Below the pieces are notes generated by a model. That model was not told where the DNA came from. It saw only the letters and a program-made list of their open reading frames with translations, and made no database searches. Below are positions 1 to 9,163 of a stretch of DNA of 39,942 bases, piece after piece. A program made the position numbers and the translations under genes. Numbering within the stretch: the stretch's first letter is position 1; the number at the start of each line of letters is the position of its first letter. This DNA comes from Clostridia bacterium (GTDB lineage Bacteria > Bacillota > Clostridia > Oscillospirales > CAG-272), in contig JAFTCN010000010.1 of NCBI GenBank assembly GCA_017454675.1, forward strand, positions 70,195 to 110,136, read 5' to 3'.

Positions 1-749
1 TCAGACACGCGATCGAGCTCGGCTCCGACGGCATCGAGACCGACATTCACCAGACGAAGGACGGCGTGCTCGTCATGATGCACGACCACACCGTCGACCG
101 TACGACCGACGGCACAGGGAAGGTCTGCGAGATGACGCTCTCCGAGATCCGCGCGCTCGACGCCGGAATAAAGAAGGGCGAGGAGTACAGGGGGACGAAG
201 GTCCCGACATTCGAGGAGTTCCTCGATACCGTCGAGCCTTATCCCGATCTGCTGCTCAACCTGGAGATCAAGGACTATCCCGAAGTCGAGGGTGACAGCT
301 GCTACGGGACCGCGGACAAGGTCATCGCGGCCGTCGAGCGGCGCGGGATGGGAGACCGCATCATGTTCAACTGCTTCTCGTGGAAGGTGCTGAAGTACGT
401 ACACGACAAATACGGCGACAGGTATCCGCTCCACGGATTCTATCCCGATTTCCTCATGCACGACCCCGAGATCGACGTCTTCCCCTTCCTCACCTACGCC
501 TGCCTCTTCAACTGCGTGAAGCTGCCCGACGGCAGGGTCGACTGGTCTCCCAGAAAGAAGGAGGAGCTCATGCCCGCCGCCGACTTCGCGAAGGTGAAGA
601 ACGAACTGGGCGTAGAACCCTGCGTGTGCTTCGCGAAGGACACTCCGGAGCTCATGAGCGAGGCGGTGGCACGCGGAGCGACGATGTTCACCTGCAACGA
701 CCCCGAGCGCGCGATCGCGATACTGAAGGATCTCGGACTCAGAAGCTGA
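1..749 (+). CDS. Glycerophosphodiester phosphodiesterase, 5' end missing
   Basis: The reading frame is open from base 3 at the left edge, so the gene starts outside the window; about 248 residues are visible. It is a GDPD-family TIM barrel that hydrolyses glycerophosphodiesters to sn-glycerol 3-phosphate plus an alcohol. The family signature is clear: a GIETDIHQTKDG stretch carrying the metal-binding Glu and Asp, followed by HDHTVDRTTDG with the catalytic His. The conserved NLEIKDY strand follows near base 260. The C-terminal half, with ACLFNCVKLPDGRVDW and TCNDPERAI (the end of the barrel), is intact. The PHP gene follows after 9 bases, so the two are probably co-transcribed. The substrate (phospholipid head-group or teichoic-acid-type diester) cannot be told from sequence. 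No signal peptide can be assessed because the N-terminus is missing. Confidence 0.93.
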   Translation, partial: RHAIELGSDGIETDIHQTKDGVLVMMHDHTVDRTTDGTGKVCEMTLSEIRALDAGIKKGEEYRGTKVPTFEEFLDTVEPYPDLLLNLEIKDYPEVEGDSCYGTADKVIAAVERRGMGDRIMFNCFSWKVLKYVHDKYGDRYPLHGFYPDFLMHDPEIDVFPFLTYACLFNCVKLPDGRVDWSPRKKEELMPAADFAKVKNELGVEPCVCFAKDTPELMSEAVARGATMFTCNDPERAIAILKDLGLRS

Positions 750-758
750 GAAACAGAT

Positions 759-1682
759 ATGAAACTGTTTGAAACCCGGGCCTCGTGGCACAAGGCAAAC
801 CTTCACTCTCACACGACGCTGAGCGACGGTCTTCTCACCGCCGAACAGGCCGCCGGTCTCTACCGATCGCACGGATACGACGTCCTCGCCGTGACCGACC
901 ACTGGCTTGCAGGCACCCCGACGTCTGCGGACGGCGAATTTATCCTGCTAGGCGGAATAGAGCTCGCCTCCAACAGCTATATGTCGGAAGGCTCGCTCGA
1001 GTGCTGGCACATAGTCGGCCTCGGAGTGCCCGAGGGATTCAGACAGACGCTGCCGAGAAACGACACGCCGCCGCAGGCGCTGATCGACGGGATACGCTCG
1101 CATGGCGGATTCGTCATCCTCGCGCATCCGGCCTGGAGCCTCAACACCGCCGGCCAGATACTCACGCTCAGCGGGATCGACGCCGTCGAGATCTGGAATA
1201 CACAGTCGGCGCTTCCCTACAACCCCGACCGCGCCGATTCCTCGCAGATCCTCGACGCGGTCTTCAGCGCCGGAATGCTGATGCCGCTGCTCGCCTCAGA
1301 CGATTCGCACAGATACGCGCGTGAGGCCTGCCGCGCGGCGACGATGATATCGACCGACGATTTCACGCCCGCCGGTATCCTCTCGGCGATCAGAGCAGGA
1401 AAAAGCTACGCGACGACAGGCCCCCGGTTCCGCCAGGTGGAGATCGACGGCGGACGCGTGAACGTCGAGACCGAAACGCCCTGCACCGCCGCCTGCGTAA
1501 TGACCAATCATCCGTGGATGAAGGGGGCGGTCGACTGCGTCTTCGGCAGCGACGGAGACCCGGTCGAGAGGACCTCCTTCTCGCTCGCGACCGTCGAGAA
1601 TACCTCATTTATCAGGGTGACGGTCTTCGATTCGCTCGGGCGCCGCGCCTGGACGAACCCCGTAAGGCTCAGCAACTCTTAA
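759..1682 (+). CDS. PHP-domain metallohydrolase, CehA/McbA-like
   Basis: A 307-residue protein with a PHP phosphoesterase-type domain. The expected metal ligands are visible in order: NLHSHTTLSDG (His-x-His and Asp), AVTDHW (Asp-His), GGIELAS (Glu), VILAHPAW (His) and LASDDSHRY (Asp-x-x-His). Residues from about 215 to the end form a predicted beta-rich tail ending in a typical TNPVRL sequence. In known families this architecture hydrolyses phosphoester or related bonds using two or three metal ions; the substrate here is unknown. No signal peptide is visible, so it should act in the cytoplasm. The start is the ATG at 759, 9 bases after the phosphodiesterase gene. The pairing suggests a small phosphodiester-scavenging operon, but that is inference. 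Confidence 0.85.
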   Translation: MKLFETRASWHKANLHSHTTLSDGLLTAEQAAGLYRSHGYDVLAVTDHWLAGTPTSADGEFILLGGIELASNSYMSEGSLECWHIVGLGVPEGFRQTLPRNDTPPQALIDGIRSHGGFVILAHPAWSLNTAGQILTLSGIDAVEIWNTQSALPYNPDRADSSQILDAVFSAGMLMPLLASDDSHRYAREACRAATMISTDDFTPAGILSAIRAGKSYATTGPRFRQVEIDGGRVNVETETPCTAACVMTNHPWMKGAVDCVFGSDGDPVERTSFSLATVENTSFIRVTVFDSLGRRAWTNPVRLSNS

Positions 1683-1706
1683 AGAGGCGCTTTCCGCGCC
1701 GCATAA

Positions 1707-1750
1707 GCAGTCCGTCGCACCGATCATTTGTGAGAGGTGCGACGGACTGC
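1707..1750. terminator. Perfect 15-bp hairpin between convergent genes
   Basis: The arms at 1707-1721 and 1736-1750 are exact reverse complements, with a 14-base loop. Flanking CATAA and TTTATG bases can extend the stem past a small bulge. It sits between the end of the PHP gene (+) and the end of the flippase gene (-), so it can serve both strands. The T-run after the stem is short, so it may rely on stem strength. Confidence 0.6.
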
Positions 1751-1823
1751 GTTTATGTGTATCGAAATATCCGGTGTATTTCATGACATCCCGGCCTGTG
1801 ACGTCATAAAAGCTGGCTCCTTA

Positions 1824-3242
1824 TCACTCGCTGCCGCGGCTGAAGATCTTCCGTACGGCAGCGAATATCTCCGGCGCGTTGAAGGCGATCACGGCGGCGA
1901 AGAAGACTCCCTGCCAGATCATCCAGTGCCCGGCTTCGGTGACCATGATCGCGCACTGACCGCCGAGGAGCAGCGAATTTACGGCCAGTCTCGGTACTCC
2001 GACCGAGAATCCGACGTATTTCTTTGCCGTCACCGCCCTGATCGCGAAGAGCAGGACGTAGCTTGCGAGGGTGGCGACCGCCACTCCCTGGGCTCCGAGA
2101 GAGGGAGCCAGGGCAAGCGACAGCAGTATATTCGCGGCGGCGCCGGAAAAAGCCGTGAAAAATGCCGGGAGGCTCTTCTTTCTTACCATATATACAGTAC
2201 TCATGAAGGTCGATAGGGCCGAATAGGCGGTCGCGAGGATCAGCACCGGTATGAATTCCCACGCCCCGTAGTAGCTCTCGTTGAGCAGCAGCCGGGTCAG
2301 CGGCTTGGTAAACGCGGTTAGGAATGAGGCAGCCATGAAGATCACGCCGTTGAAAGAGGCGAAGACTCCGGTGAAAAAACCGCCTCTGGTCGACTCGTCG
2401 GCGTCCTTTACCGACGAAAGCTGCCAGGCCTGGATAAAGATCGTAGTAAGGAGAGTCAGCACCGTCGGGATCTTGTATGAATACACGAATATCCCGTTGA
2501 CGGCGTCGCCGCAGCGCCATCTGACGATCAGCTTGTCGGTGATGTTGGTCAGTGACCACATGACCGTCGTCGGGATCATGGGAATGCTGTATTTCAGAAG
2601 GGCCTTCACCGTCCCGGACTCCGCCGACCTAGGATCGTAGTCACGCCAGAGCTTAAGCCAGAAGACGAGTATCACCGTGACCGCTGCGTTTGCCAGAGTG
2701 ATCGCCAGAATGAATCCTGTGACTCCCCATCCGAGGATCACAAGGAAGATGACGTTGAAAACTATCGTCAGCGCCGTGTTGATTATCCCCTGCGTCGCGT
2801 AGACGGTCGTGTGCCCCAGAGAGCGGACGTAGTAGGATACGGCCATCTGGAGGTTTGCCGCGATAACGAAGCCCACCGTCAGCCACACGTATCCCGGATC
2901 TCTGCCGAAAAGGAGAGCCAGCGGCGACAGCAGAAGAAATACGGCCGTCGAAGCGAAAAAGATATTCATCGACGACGAAAAGATCCGCTTTCTCGACGCC
3001 TTCTCGTCGGCCTCGCCCGAGCCCGGATCCATGGCGAAACGCAGAATCCCCTCGCAGATCCCGAGGCAGGCGACCGGCATAAAGAAGTTTCCTATCTGCT
3101 GGATCAGATCGGCGGTCGACGATTCCTCCCTCGCCAGAACTGCCGTGTAAAGAGGCATGAGCAGATATACCATTGCCTTGGACAGAAACTGTCCGGCGGC
3201 GAACACCGCGGTATTGGAAAGCAGTCTTTTATATCTGTTCAT
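1824..3242 (-). CDS. Polysaccharide/lipid-linked oligosaccharide flippase (Wzx/MATE-like)
   Basis: A 472-residue integral membrane protein of the MOP exporter superfamily, oligosaccharide-flippase branch. The N-terminus MNRYKRLLSNTAVFAAGQFL is typical of the polysaccharide biosynthesis family, and about 12 to 14 hydrophobic helices can be counted. The length fits the family. Members move lipid-linked sugars across the cytoplasmic membrane for capsule, exopolysaccharide or teichoic-type polymers. No glycosyltransferase genes lie next to it, so the sugar polymer is unknown. It is the last gene of the long minus-strand run; 58 bases separate it from yebC, and an extended -10 element lies in that gap, so it may have its own promoter. 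MurJ and multidrug MATE transporters are less likely by sequence character. Confidence 0.85.
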   Translation of the reverse strand: MNRYKRLLSNTAVFAAGQFLSKAMVYLLMPLYTAVLAREESSTADLIQQIGNFFMPVACLGICEGILRFAMDPGSGEADEKASRKRIFSSSMNIFFASTAVFLLLSPLALLFGRDPGYVWLTVGFVIAANLQMAVSYYVRSLGHTTVYATQGIINTALTIVFNVIFLVILGWGVTGFILAITLANAAVTVILVFWLKLWRDYDPRSAESGTVKALLKYSIPMIPTTVMWSLTNITDKLIVRWRCGDAVNGIFVYSYKIPTVLTLLTTIFIQAWQLSSVKDADESTRGGFFTGVFASFNGVIFMAASFLTAFTKPLTRLLLNESYYGAWEFIPVLILATAYSALSTFMSTVYMVRKKSLPAFFTAFSGAAANILLSLALAPSLGAQGVAVATLASYVLLFAIRAVTAKKYVGFSVGVPRLAVNSLLLGGQCAIMVTEAGHWMIWQGVFFAAVIAFNAPEIFAAVRKIFSRGSE

Positions 3243-3266
3243 GCCTGAATATGTCCTGTTTTAATT

Positions 3267-3275
3267 AGTATAGCA
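3267..3275 (-). promoter_or_regulatory. Extended -10 element before the flippase gene
   Basis: On the minus strand this reads TGCTATACT, an extended -10 (TGn plus TATACT), about 25 bases before the start codon at 3242. An AGGA ribosome binding site lies between. No convincing -35 box is present at 17 bp, which is acceptable for an extended -10 promoter. Confidence 0.45.
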
Positions 3276-3300
3276 GATTATCCCGACCCGTTACGCCCGG

Positions 3301-4029
3301 TCAGGCGTTGCCCCAGTTGTGGTAGACGTTCATGACATCGTCGTCGTCCTCGAGCTTCTCGATGAGCAGACCCATGAACTTTATGTCGTCCTCGTTCTCA
3401 AGATCGACGGTCGTCTGCGGGACCTTGGCTCTGTCGGCTGACGACGGCTTGTATCCGGCGGCCTCGAGCGCTTCCGCGACGGCGATGAGATCGTCGGGCT
3501 CGGTATAGATCGTGTAGAAGCCCTCTTCGCCCTCAAAATCCGAGGCTCCCGCCTCGAGCGCGGTCTCCATGAGGACGTCCTCGTCAATATCCCCGTCCTC
3601 GTCGTTTATCTCGATCACGCCCTTTTCATCGAACATGAAGGAGACGCATCCCGTCTGTCCGAGATTGCCGTGGTATTTGGAGAAGCATGCCCTGATGTTT
3701 CCGGCGGTCCTGTTGCGGTTGTCGGTGGTAGCCTCGACGATGACGGCGACTCCGGACGGACCGTATCCCTCGTATGTGATCTCCTCGTAACTCACGTTGC
3801 CAGAGCCGGCCGCCTTCTTTATCGTACGCTCGATGTTGTCGTTCGGGACGTTGTTGGCCTTGGCCTTGGCGATAAGATCGCGGAGCTTCGAGTTGGAGAC
3901 GGGATCAGGCCCGCTCTCCTTGACGGCTATCGTGATCTCTTTGCCTATCTTTGTGAAGACCTTCGCTCTCGCGGCGTCGGTCTTTTCCTTTTTGTGCTTG
4001 ATGTTGCTCCATTTGCTGTGTCCTGACAT
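3301..4029 (-). CDS. yebC: YebC/PmpR family translation/transcription factor
   Basis: A 242-residue member of the YebC/PmpR/TACO1 family. The N-terminus [19 protein letters not shown] is the hallmark, and the full length fits the usual 240 to 250 residues. The family was first described as transcriptional regulators; recent work on YebC in bacteria and TACO1 in mitochondria supports a role in helping ribosomes pass proline-rich stretches. An AGAGG ribosome binding site lies 10 bases before the ATG. It follows argS after 26 bases and is probably part of the same transcript. The protein is acidic (many Asp-Glu runs in the middle and C-terminal domains), as usual for the family. Confidence 0.96.
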   Translation of the reverse strand: MSGHSKWSNIKHKKEKTDAARAKVFTKIGKEITIAVKESGPDPVSNSKLRDLIAKAKANNVPNDNIERTIKKAAGSGNVSYEEITYEGYGPSGVAVIVEATTDNRNRTAGNIRACFSKYHGNLGQTGCVSFMFDEKGVIEINDEDGDIDEDVLMETALEAGASDFEGEEGFYTIYTEPDDLIAVAEALEAAGYKPSSADRAKVPQTTVDLENEDDIKFMGLLIEKLEDDDDVMNVYHNWGNA

Positions 4030-4055
4030 TGTTTTATAACCTCTCTTTGTATTTA

Positions 4056-5777
4056 TCAGATCCTGGGTGTCTTCTTCATGCAGATGAGCTGCAGAGCGGT
4101 GCCCAGCACCGTATTTGCCGCGTATGTGAGCGCCAGTCTCGACGCGACCGCGTCGGCCGAGCCGGCTCCGAGTATCTGGCAGTTGTGGTAGAAACGGTTG
4201 TACGCCGCCGCGAGGTCGAGCATATATCTCGCGATATACGAGGGCTCGTATCCCTCGAGCGCCGACTCGACGCGTTCGGGGAACACCGAGAGCACGCGCA
4301 GCAGATCGTGCTCCTCGGGGGCGGAGAACTCGTACTTTTCCGGCTTTTCGCGTCCCGCTCCTCCGCTCTTCTCGAGTACCGAGCAGGTCCGCGCGTATGT
4401 GTACTGGACATACGGTCCGGTGTTGCCGTCGTACGACAGGGCGTCGTCGAGCATGAAGTTTATGTCTTTTATCCGGTTGTTGGACAGGTAGTAGAAGACC
4501 ACAGCGCCGACTCCGACCTCCTCCGCGATCCGGTCTCTCGCCGCATCATCGATGCCGGGATTCTTTTCGGCGGTGATGACGCCGACCTTTTCGATCGCCT
4601 GCGCGAGCAGATCCTTGAGCAGTATGACGTTACCGGTGCGCGTCGCGAGCTTCGCGCCGTTGATGCTGACCGTCCCGTACGGGACGTGCACCAGCCTGTC
4701 GTACCAGTCGTAGCCCATGAGTTCGACGACCTTGAACCACTGTGCGAAATGCAGCGACTGGGCCGCCGAAGTCACATATATGCATTTGTCGAATCGGTAG
4801 GTATCGTAGCGGTAGACCGCCGCGGCGATGTCGCGCGTGGGATAGAGCGTCGAGCCGTCCTTCTTGAGTATGAGGCAGGGCGGCAGGCCGTATTCCGAAA
4901 GATCGACGATGGACGCTCCGTCATCAAGCTTCAGGAGCCCCTTTTCGCGCAGCTTCTCCACCTGAGCCGGCATCTTGTCGGAGTAGAAGCTCTCTCCGGC
5001 GTAGGAGTCGAACTCGATGTCGAGCTGGCGGTAGGTCTTTGAATATTCGTCGAGAGATATCTTTATGAACCATTTCCACAGGCGGGTGTTCTCCTCGTCG
5101 CCCCGCTCGAGCTTGTGGAACTCGGCGCGTGCGGCGTCGTTGAGGGCGGGATCCTTCTCCGCCTCCTCGTGGAATCTCACGTAGAGCGCGACGAGAGCGT
5201 CGCAGCCGCCGGCCTCGACCGTCTCTTTGTCGCCCCACCTGCGGTATGCGACGATCATCTTGCCGAACTGGGTCCCCCAGTCGCCGAGATGGTTGATCCC
5301 GACGCACCTGTATCCGGCGAATTCGTGGATCCTGCGCAGCGAATGACCGATGACGGTCGTGCCGAGATGGCCTATATGGAAGGGCTTCGCGACGTTCGGC
5401 GAGGAGTAGTCGAGGACGACAGTCTTCCCCTCTCCGCAGTTCGGAGAGCCGTATTTTTCTCCTTCCTCGTAGATGCGGTCGAGCGAGTCGGACGCGAAGA
5501 GGGCGTCGCTCACCCTGAAGTTCAGATAACCGCCGAGCGCCGCGACCGAGAGGTCGCCCCCGTAGTCGGCCGAGGCGAGCGCACCGGCTATGGCAGCCGG
5601 CGAGCGGCGGAGCGTCCTGCTCAGCTTGAAGCAGGGCATGGCTATGTCACCCATCCCGGGATCGGGCGGATACTCGAGCATCGAGGCGAGTTCCGCTTCG
5701 TCGACAGCCGCGCCGGGGAAGGCCGCTGCTATCGCGCCGGACAGCCGTCCGGCGATCGTTTCCTTGATCTTTTTCAT
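4056..5777 (-). CDS. argS: Arginyl-tRNA synthetase
   Basis: A 573-residue class I aminoacyl-tRNA synthetase that charges tRNA-Arg with arginine. The order is an N-terminal Add1-like domain (about 1-110), the catalytic Rossmann fold with the HIGH motif as HIGHL at residues 134-137 inside [14 protein letters not shown], and a C-terminal anticodon-binding DALR domain ending in [16 protein letters not shown]. The KMSKS-equivalent loop reads [10 protein letters not shown] (about residue 375), where the second Lys is absent; this is common among ArgRS enzymes. It lies between recN (upstream, 69-base gap) and yebC (26-base gap) on the same strand. The start ATG at 5777 has a purine-rich AGAGAAAGAAAAG leader rather than a clear GGAGG site. 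Confidence 0.97.
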   Translation of the reverse strand: MKKIKETIAGRLSGAIAAAFPGAAVDEAELASMLEYPPDPGMGDIAMPCFKLSRTLRRSPAAIAGALASADYGGDLSVAALGGYLNFRVSDALFASDSLDRIYEEGEKYGSPNCGEGKTVVLDYSSPNVAKPFHIGHLGTTVIGHSLRRIHEFAGYRCVGINHLGDWGTQFGKMIVAYRRWGDKETVEAGGCDALVALYVRFHEEAEKDPALNDAARAEFHKLERGDEENTRLWKWFIKISLDEYSKTYRQLDIEFDSYAGESFYSDKMPAQVEKLREKGLLKLDDGASIVDLSEYGLPPCLILKKDGSTLYPTRDIAAAVYRYDTYRFDKCIYVTSAAQSLHFAQWFKVVELMGYDWYDRLVHVPYGTVSINGAKLATRTGNVILLKDLLAQAIEKVGVITAEKNPGIDDAARDRIAEEVGVGAVVFYYLSNNRIKDINFMLDDALSYDGNTGPYVQYTYARTCSVLEKSGGAGREKPEKYEFSAPEEHDLLRVLSVFPERVESALEGYEPSYIARYMLDLAAAYNRFYHNCQILGAGSADAVASRLALTYAANTVLGTALQLICMKKTPRI

Positions 5778-5846
5778 CTTTTCTTTCTCTGTTCTTTGGT
5801 ATATGTTGCCGTTTTTCGTGTAATATGCTGATTCGCTGCGCGGACG

Positions 5847-7526
5847 TCAGTCCTTTGCGTCGATCATGTCTACAGCCGCCTGCCGCTGCGCGGCGGTCAC
5901 GCTGATGCCGCCGAGGATCCTCGCGGTCTCGGCGATCCTGCCCTCCCTGTCGAGCACCGAGACCGTGGTCTGCGCGCGCTCGCCCGAAAGGGATTTGGTT
6001 ATTTTGATATGCGTCTGCGCCAGAGAGGCGATCTGAGCCGAATGAGTGACGCAGATGACCTGGGCAGAAGCGGCGGCCTCCCGGAGCTTGCGCCCCAGTT
6101 TGCGCGACGTGCTGCCCGAGATGCCGGTATCGATCTCGTCGAAGATGAGCGTCGGGACGGCGTCGGCCTCGGCAAGAGCGCACTTGATTGCCAGCATCAC
6201 CCTCGAGAGCTCGCCGCCCGAGGCGCACCGTGACAGCGGAAGCATCTCCTCGCCGGGGTTTGCCGAGAGCATGAAATCGACGGTGTCGAGGCCGTCCTTC
6301 TGCGGCTTTCCGGCATCCGCCACCCTCACCTCGAAAGACACTTTCGGCATGTCGAGATATATGAGCGTTTCACGGATCTTCTTCTCTATCGCGGCTGCGG
6401 CGGCGCGTCTCGCCTCCGAAAGGCGGCGTCCCGTCCCGGCGAGTTTTCCGTCGAGCACGCTTATCCTCTCCTCAAGCTCCTTCTCCGCTCTGTCGGATCC
6501 GTCGAGGGTCGCGAGCTCCTTCCCGGCTCGCGCCGCAAACTCAAGGATCTCACCCACGCTCTGACCGTACTTGCGCTTCAGCTTCGAGATCTCCTCGAGC
6601 CGGCCTTCGATCCTGTCGAGCCGCGCGTCAGCGGACTCGCCGCCGTCGGAGAACGACTCGCAAAGCGCTCCTATCTCGTCGGCTATGTCGTCGAGCTCAT
6701 ACCTGCAGCTGTCGAGGCGCTCCTTCAGGGCCGCGGCCTGCGGCACAGCGCCGGAGAGCTTGCCAACGGCGTCCGCCGCCCTCGACACGAGATACGGTGC
6801 TGTGATCCCCTTCTCGTTCGAGCGGAGCGCGCGCACCGCTATGTCGGTCTGTTTCCTGATCTTGTCGTAATTGCGGACAAGTTCACGCTCGGCGAGCAGT
6901 TCCTCCTCCTCGCCCTCCTTCAGGCGGCGCGATCCTATATCCTTTATCTGGTATTCGAGCATGTCACGGAGCCTTGCCTTCTCGGCGGCGCTCTTCTTCA
7001 GCTTCGCGAGTTCTGCCGCCGCGGACATCCGTTCTCCGTATATCTCCCTGTATTCCGACAGCAGCGGCCCGGTGTGAGCTGCGGCGTCGGTGACGGCCAC
7101 ACGCGCCTCGGGAGACTCGAGCGCCCTCGTGTCGTTCTGCCCGTGCAGCGATACAAGCAGGTCGCCTGCGGAGCGCAGTATCTGGTTCGTCACCGCTCTC
7201 CCGTTGATCCGGCAGATATTCTTTCCTTCGGTATCGCGGCTTCGCTCAAGCAGCACCTGACCGCCGTCTGTCTCGATGCCGAGTTCGGACAGGCGCGACA
7301 CGTCCTCCGGTTTCAGTTCCGAGAAGAGCGCCGAGACGAAGAGTTTTTTCTCGCCCGTGCGGATGAGGTCTCTTTGCGTCTTGCGTCCCATGAGGAAGTT
7401 TATGCTGTCTATGATCACCGATTTCCCGGCGCCGGTCTCTCCGGTGAGGGCTGTAAATCCCCTTCCGGGCTCAAGATCGGTGCTCTTTATGACAGCCAGG
7501 TTCTCTATATGCAGCGACTCAAGCAT
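5847..7526 (-). CDS. recN: DNA repair protein RecN
   Basis: A 559-residue SMC-like ATPase involved in double-strand break repair, acting with RecA-dependent recombination. The Walker A box GETGAGKS is at residues 29-36, and the Walker B/D-loop region has LIFDEIDTGISG near residue 470. Between them lies a long charged coiled-coil-rich section with the ABC signature region SGGELSRVMLAIK. The start ATG overlaps the end of argR by 8 bases, so the two are translationally linked, an arrangement common in Bacillota. Relatives often carry spoIVB and spo0A after recN; here argS follows instead. Confidence 0.97.
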   Translation of the reverse strand: MLESLHIENLAVIKSTDLEPGRGFTALTGETGAGKSVIIDSINFLMGRKTQRDLIRTGEKKLFVSALFSELKPEDVSRLSELGIETDGGQVLLERSRDTEGKNICRINGRAVTNQILRSAGDLLVSLHGQNDTRALESPEARVAVTDAAAHTGPLLSEYREIYGERMSAAAELAKLKKSAAEKARLRDMLEYQIKDIGSRRLKEGEEEELLAERELVRNYDKIRKQTDIAVRALRSNEKGITAPYLVSRAADAVGKLSGAVPQAAALKERLDSCRYELDDIADEIGALCESFSDGGESADARLDRIEGRLEEISKLKRKYGQSVGEILEFAARAGKELATLDGSDRAEKELEERISVLDGKLAGTGRRLSEARRAAAAAIEKKIRETLIYLDMPKVSFEVRVADAGKPQKDGLDTVDFMLSANPGEEMLPLSRCASGGELSRVMLAIKCALAEADAVPTLIFDEIDTGISGSTSRKLGRKLREAAASAQVICVTHSAQIASLAQTHIKITKSLSGERAQTTVSVLDREGRIAETARILGGISVTAAQRQAAVDMIDAKD

Positions 7527-8028
7527 TTTTCTTCTTCCTGCCTCCGCTTCCGCCGCCCTGCCCGCGGGTACACAGCGCCGAAAAAGCCGCGCTGACTTCT
7601 GCCGCCTTCGAGCTGTCCGACGTCACGACGATTATGGTGTCATCGCCGGCGACGCAGCCGAGTATGCCGGGGTATTCCATGCCGTCGATCCCGACGGCAA
7701 CCGCGCCTGCCATACCGGTTATCGTCTTCAGCACGACCGTATTTCCGGCGAAGTCTGATCTGATGAGCAGCGGCGCGAGCGACTCGCTGTAGTTGAACCG
7801 CCTGCCTGCGTCTTCCTCTCTGCCCTCCGGTATATAGTATACCGGGACGCCCCCGGGGCCGGGGCGCTTCTTCGCGCCGAGAATCCGCAGATCCCTTGAG
7901 ACAGTCGCCTGGGCGGCGGATATCCCGCGTTCCTCGAGGAGGGCGATGAGTTCCTCCTGCCTATTTATGCCCGCCGTCCTGATCAGGCCGGCGATCACTT
8001 CCCGTCTGTTTTCTTTCATTTCGGACAT
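7519..8028 (-). CDS. argR: Arginine repressor ArgR
   Basis: A 169-residue ArgR/AhrC family regulator. The N-terminal winged helix has the expected GISAAQATVSRDLRILGAKK recognition-helix region; the C-terminal domain carries the hexamerisation and arginine-binding strands, including the GCVAGDDTIIVV stretch with the conserved GDDT-type arginine-binding Asp pair. In the family, arginine-bound hexamers bind ARG boxes to control arginine synthesis and breakdown. The tail after residue 150 (GQGGGSGGRKKKNA) is an unusual Gly/Lys-rich extension of about 14 residues. No arginine biosynthesis genes are in the window. The upstream region holds a 13-bp tandem repeat that could matter for its own control. 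An alternative start is the ATG at 8019. Confidence 0.95.
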   Translation of the reverse strand: MSEMKENRREVIAGLIRTAGINRQEELIALLEERGISAAQATVSRDLRILGAKKRPGPGGVPVYYIPEGREEDAGRRFNYSESLAPLLIRSDFAGNTVVLKTITGMAGAVAVGIDGMEYPGILGCVAGDDTIIVVTSDSSKAAEVSAAFSALCTRGQGGGSGGRKKKNA

Positions 8029-8163
8029 CTTTCTTCTGATTTGTCATCTATGCGCCGGCGACACCCCGGCAGAATGACCTGTTCTTTTATTCCTTTTCCT
8101 TTTCCCTTTTTACTCTCTCTTCATTCTTCAGGCCGCGGTCTCCGCCCCGGCCTCCCGGATGCT
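8029..8163. other. argR leader region with pyrimidine-rich (+) / purine-rich (-) tract
   Basis: Non-coding bases between argR and the tandem repeat. From about 8090 to 8130 the plus strand is nearly all pyrimidine, so the minus-strand transcript towards argR would be A/G-rich. No clear sigma-A promoter, terminator or riboswitch fold was seen here. Confidence 0.4.
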
Positions 8164-8267
8164 CAGATCTGAAGCTCAGAACTGACGTTCAGAGCTGAAG
8201 CTTAGATCTGAAGCTTAGAACTATAATTCAGAACTAAAGTTCAGAACTAAAGTTCAGAACAAAAGTT
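8164..8267. repeat. 13-bp tandem repeat, eight units, abutting nadK stop
   Basis: Eight consecutive 13-bp units run from 8164 to 8267 without interruption, the last touching the nadK stop codon. The three units nearest nadK are nearly identical (CAGAACTAAAGTT type); the units nearer argR have diverged (for example TAGATCTGAAGCT). Each unit contains an imperfect dyad, GAACT-2 bases-AGTTC in the best copies. Read on the minus strand a unit gives TGAACTTTAGTTCT. It lies downstream of nadK and upstream of argR. The period is not a multiple of 3, so any read-through meets stops in all frames. Confidence 0.9.
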
Positions 8268-9139
8268 CAGACCGATTCCAGCTTCTCGGCGAGAAGGCGG
8301 TAGAACCTGTTCTTTTTCACGCGTATGAACGACGCGGAGGACCCGGATTTCGTGATCACGACGGCGTCGTTCCGGCCGATCCTGACGTTCGTCCTGCCGT
8401 CGACGGTGAGCCAGACGTTCGGTTCTCTCGTCGAGACATTGACGATCCGCAGGACCGTCGAGTCCGGAAAGACCATCGGTCTGGCCGCGAAGGAGTGCGC
8501 GCACACCGGCGTCACGCAGACAGCCGACAGCTGCGGGTCGAGTATCGGTCCGCCGGCGGAAAGCGAGTATGCCGTGGATCCGGTGGGAGTCGAGACGATG
8601 AGACCGTCAGCCCTGTATGTCCCGACGAGCTCGTCTCCCTCGTACAGCTGAAGATCGATTATCCTCGAGATCGAGCCGTTGGTCACGACGGCGTCGTTGA
8701 GCGCGGTGAAGGTGCTTACCCTCCGGCCCGCCGACTCTACGCCTACGTCAATCATCGAGCGCTTCTCGACGGTGTATCTGCCGGCCGATATCTCTCCGAT
8801 GAGCGGGAGTTCCGAAAGTTCGAGCTCGGCCATATACCCGAGCCTGCCGCGGTTTATGCCGAGGATTGGGACGCCCGACCCGGCCGAATTCCTCACGGCC
8901 TCGAGTATGCTCCCGTCTCCGCCGACGACGGCGAGGATGTCGGGACCTTCGTAAAGCTCGCGGTTAGGAACGAATCTCAGCTGCGCACCTGCCTGAAGCG
9001 CCGCGATCTCCTCACTCTCCCTCGCGTAAACGGGCATGAGGACCTCGGCGCCGCACGAGATGAAGATCTCGGCCGCCGCGCGCGCAGTCGATGCCTTTTC
9101 GGGCGTTTTGAAGTTTGTTACGATCGATACTTTTTTCAT
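8267..9139 (-). CDS. nadK: NAD kinase
   Basis: A 290-residue ATP-NAD kinase that makes NADP from NAD. The diagnostic GGDGS motif is at about residues 73-77, followed by GINRGRLGYM and the NAD-binding region ending in STPTGSTAYSLSAGGP. The length is normal. I chose the ATG at 9139 (MKKVSIVTNF) because the only longer option is a TTG with no well-placed ribosome binding site. It follows tlyA, whose stop codon is 24 bases upstream, in the widespread tlyA-nadK-argR-recN order of Clostridia and Bacilli. Confidence 0.96.
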   Translation of the reverse strand: MKKVSIVTNFKTPEKASTARAAAEIFISCGAEVLMPVYARESEEIAALQAGAQLRFVPNRELYEGPDILAVVGGDGSILEAVRNSAGSGVPILGINRGRLGYMAELELSELPLIGEISAGRYTVEKRSMIDVGVESAGRRVSTFTALNDAVVTNGSISRIIDLQLYEGDELVGTYRADGLIVSTPTGSTAYSLSAGGPILDPQLSAVCVTPVCAHSFAARPMVFPDSTVLRIVNVSTREPNVWLTVDGRTNVRIGRNDAVVITKSGSSASFIRVKKNRFYRLLAEKLESV

Positions 9140-9163
9140 TTCAGCCAATATCCTTGCCGGAGG

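Noticed and set aside
4056..5777. ArgS inactivated because the KMSKS loop lacks the second Lys
   Set aside because: Many functional arginyl-tRNA synthetases lack this Lys; the HIGH motif and all domains are intact.
8029..8163. Riboswitch or T-box upstream of argR
   Set aside because: No conserved T-box sequence, specifier hairpin or terminator was visible.
8164..8267. CRISPR array
   Set aside because: Units of 13 bp are contiguous with no spacers, and no cas genes are in the window.
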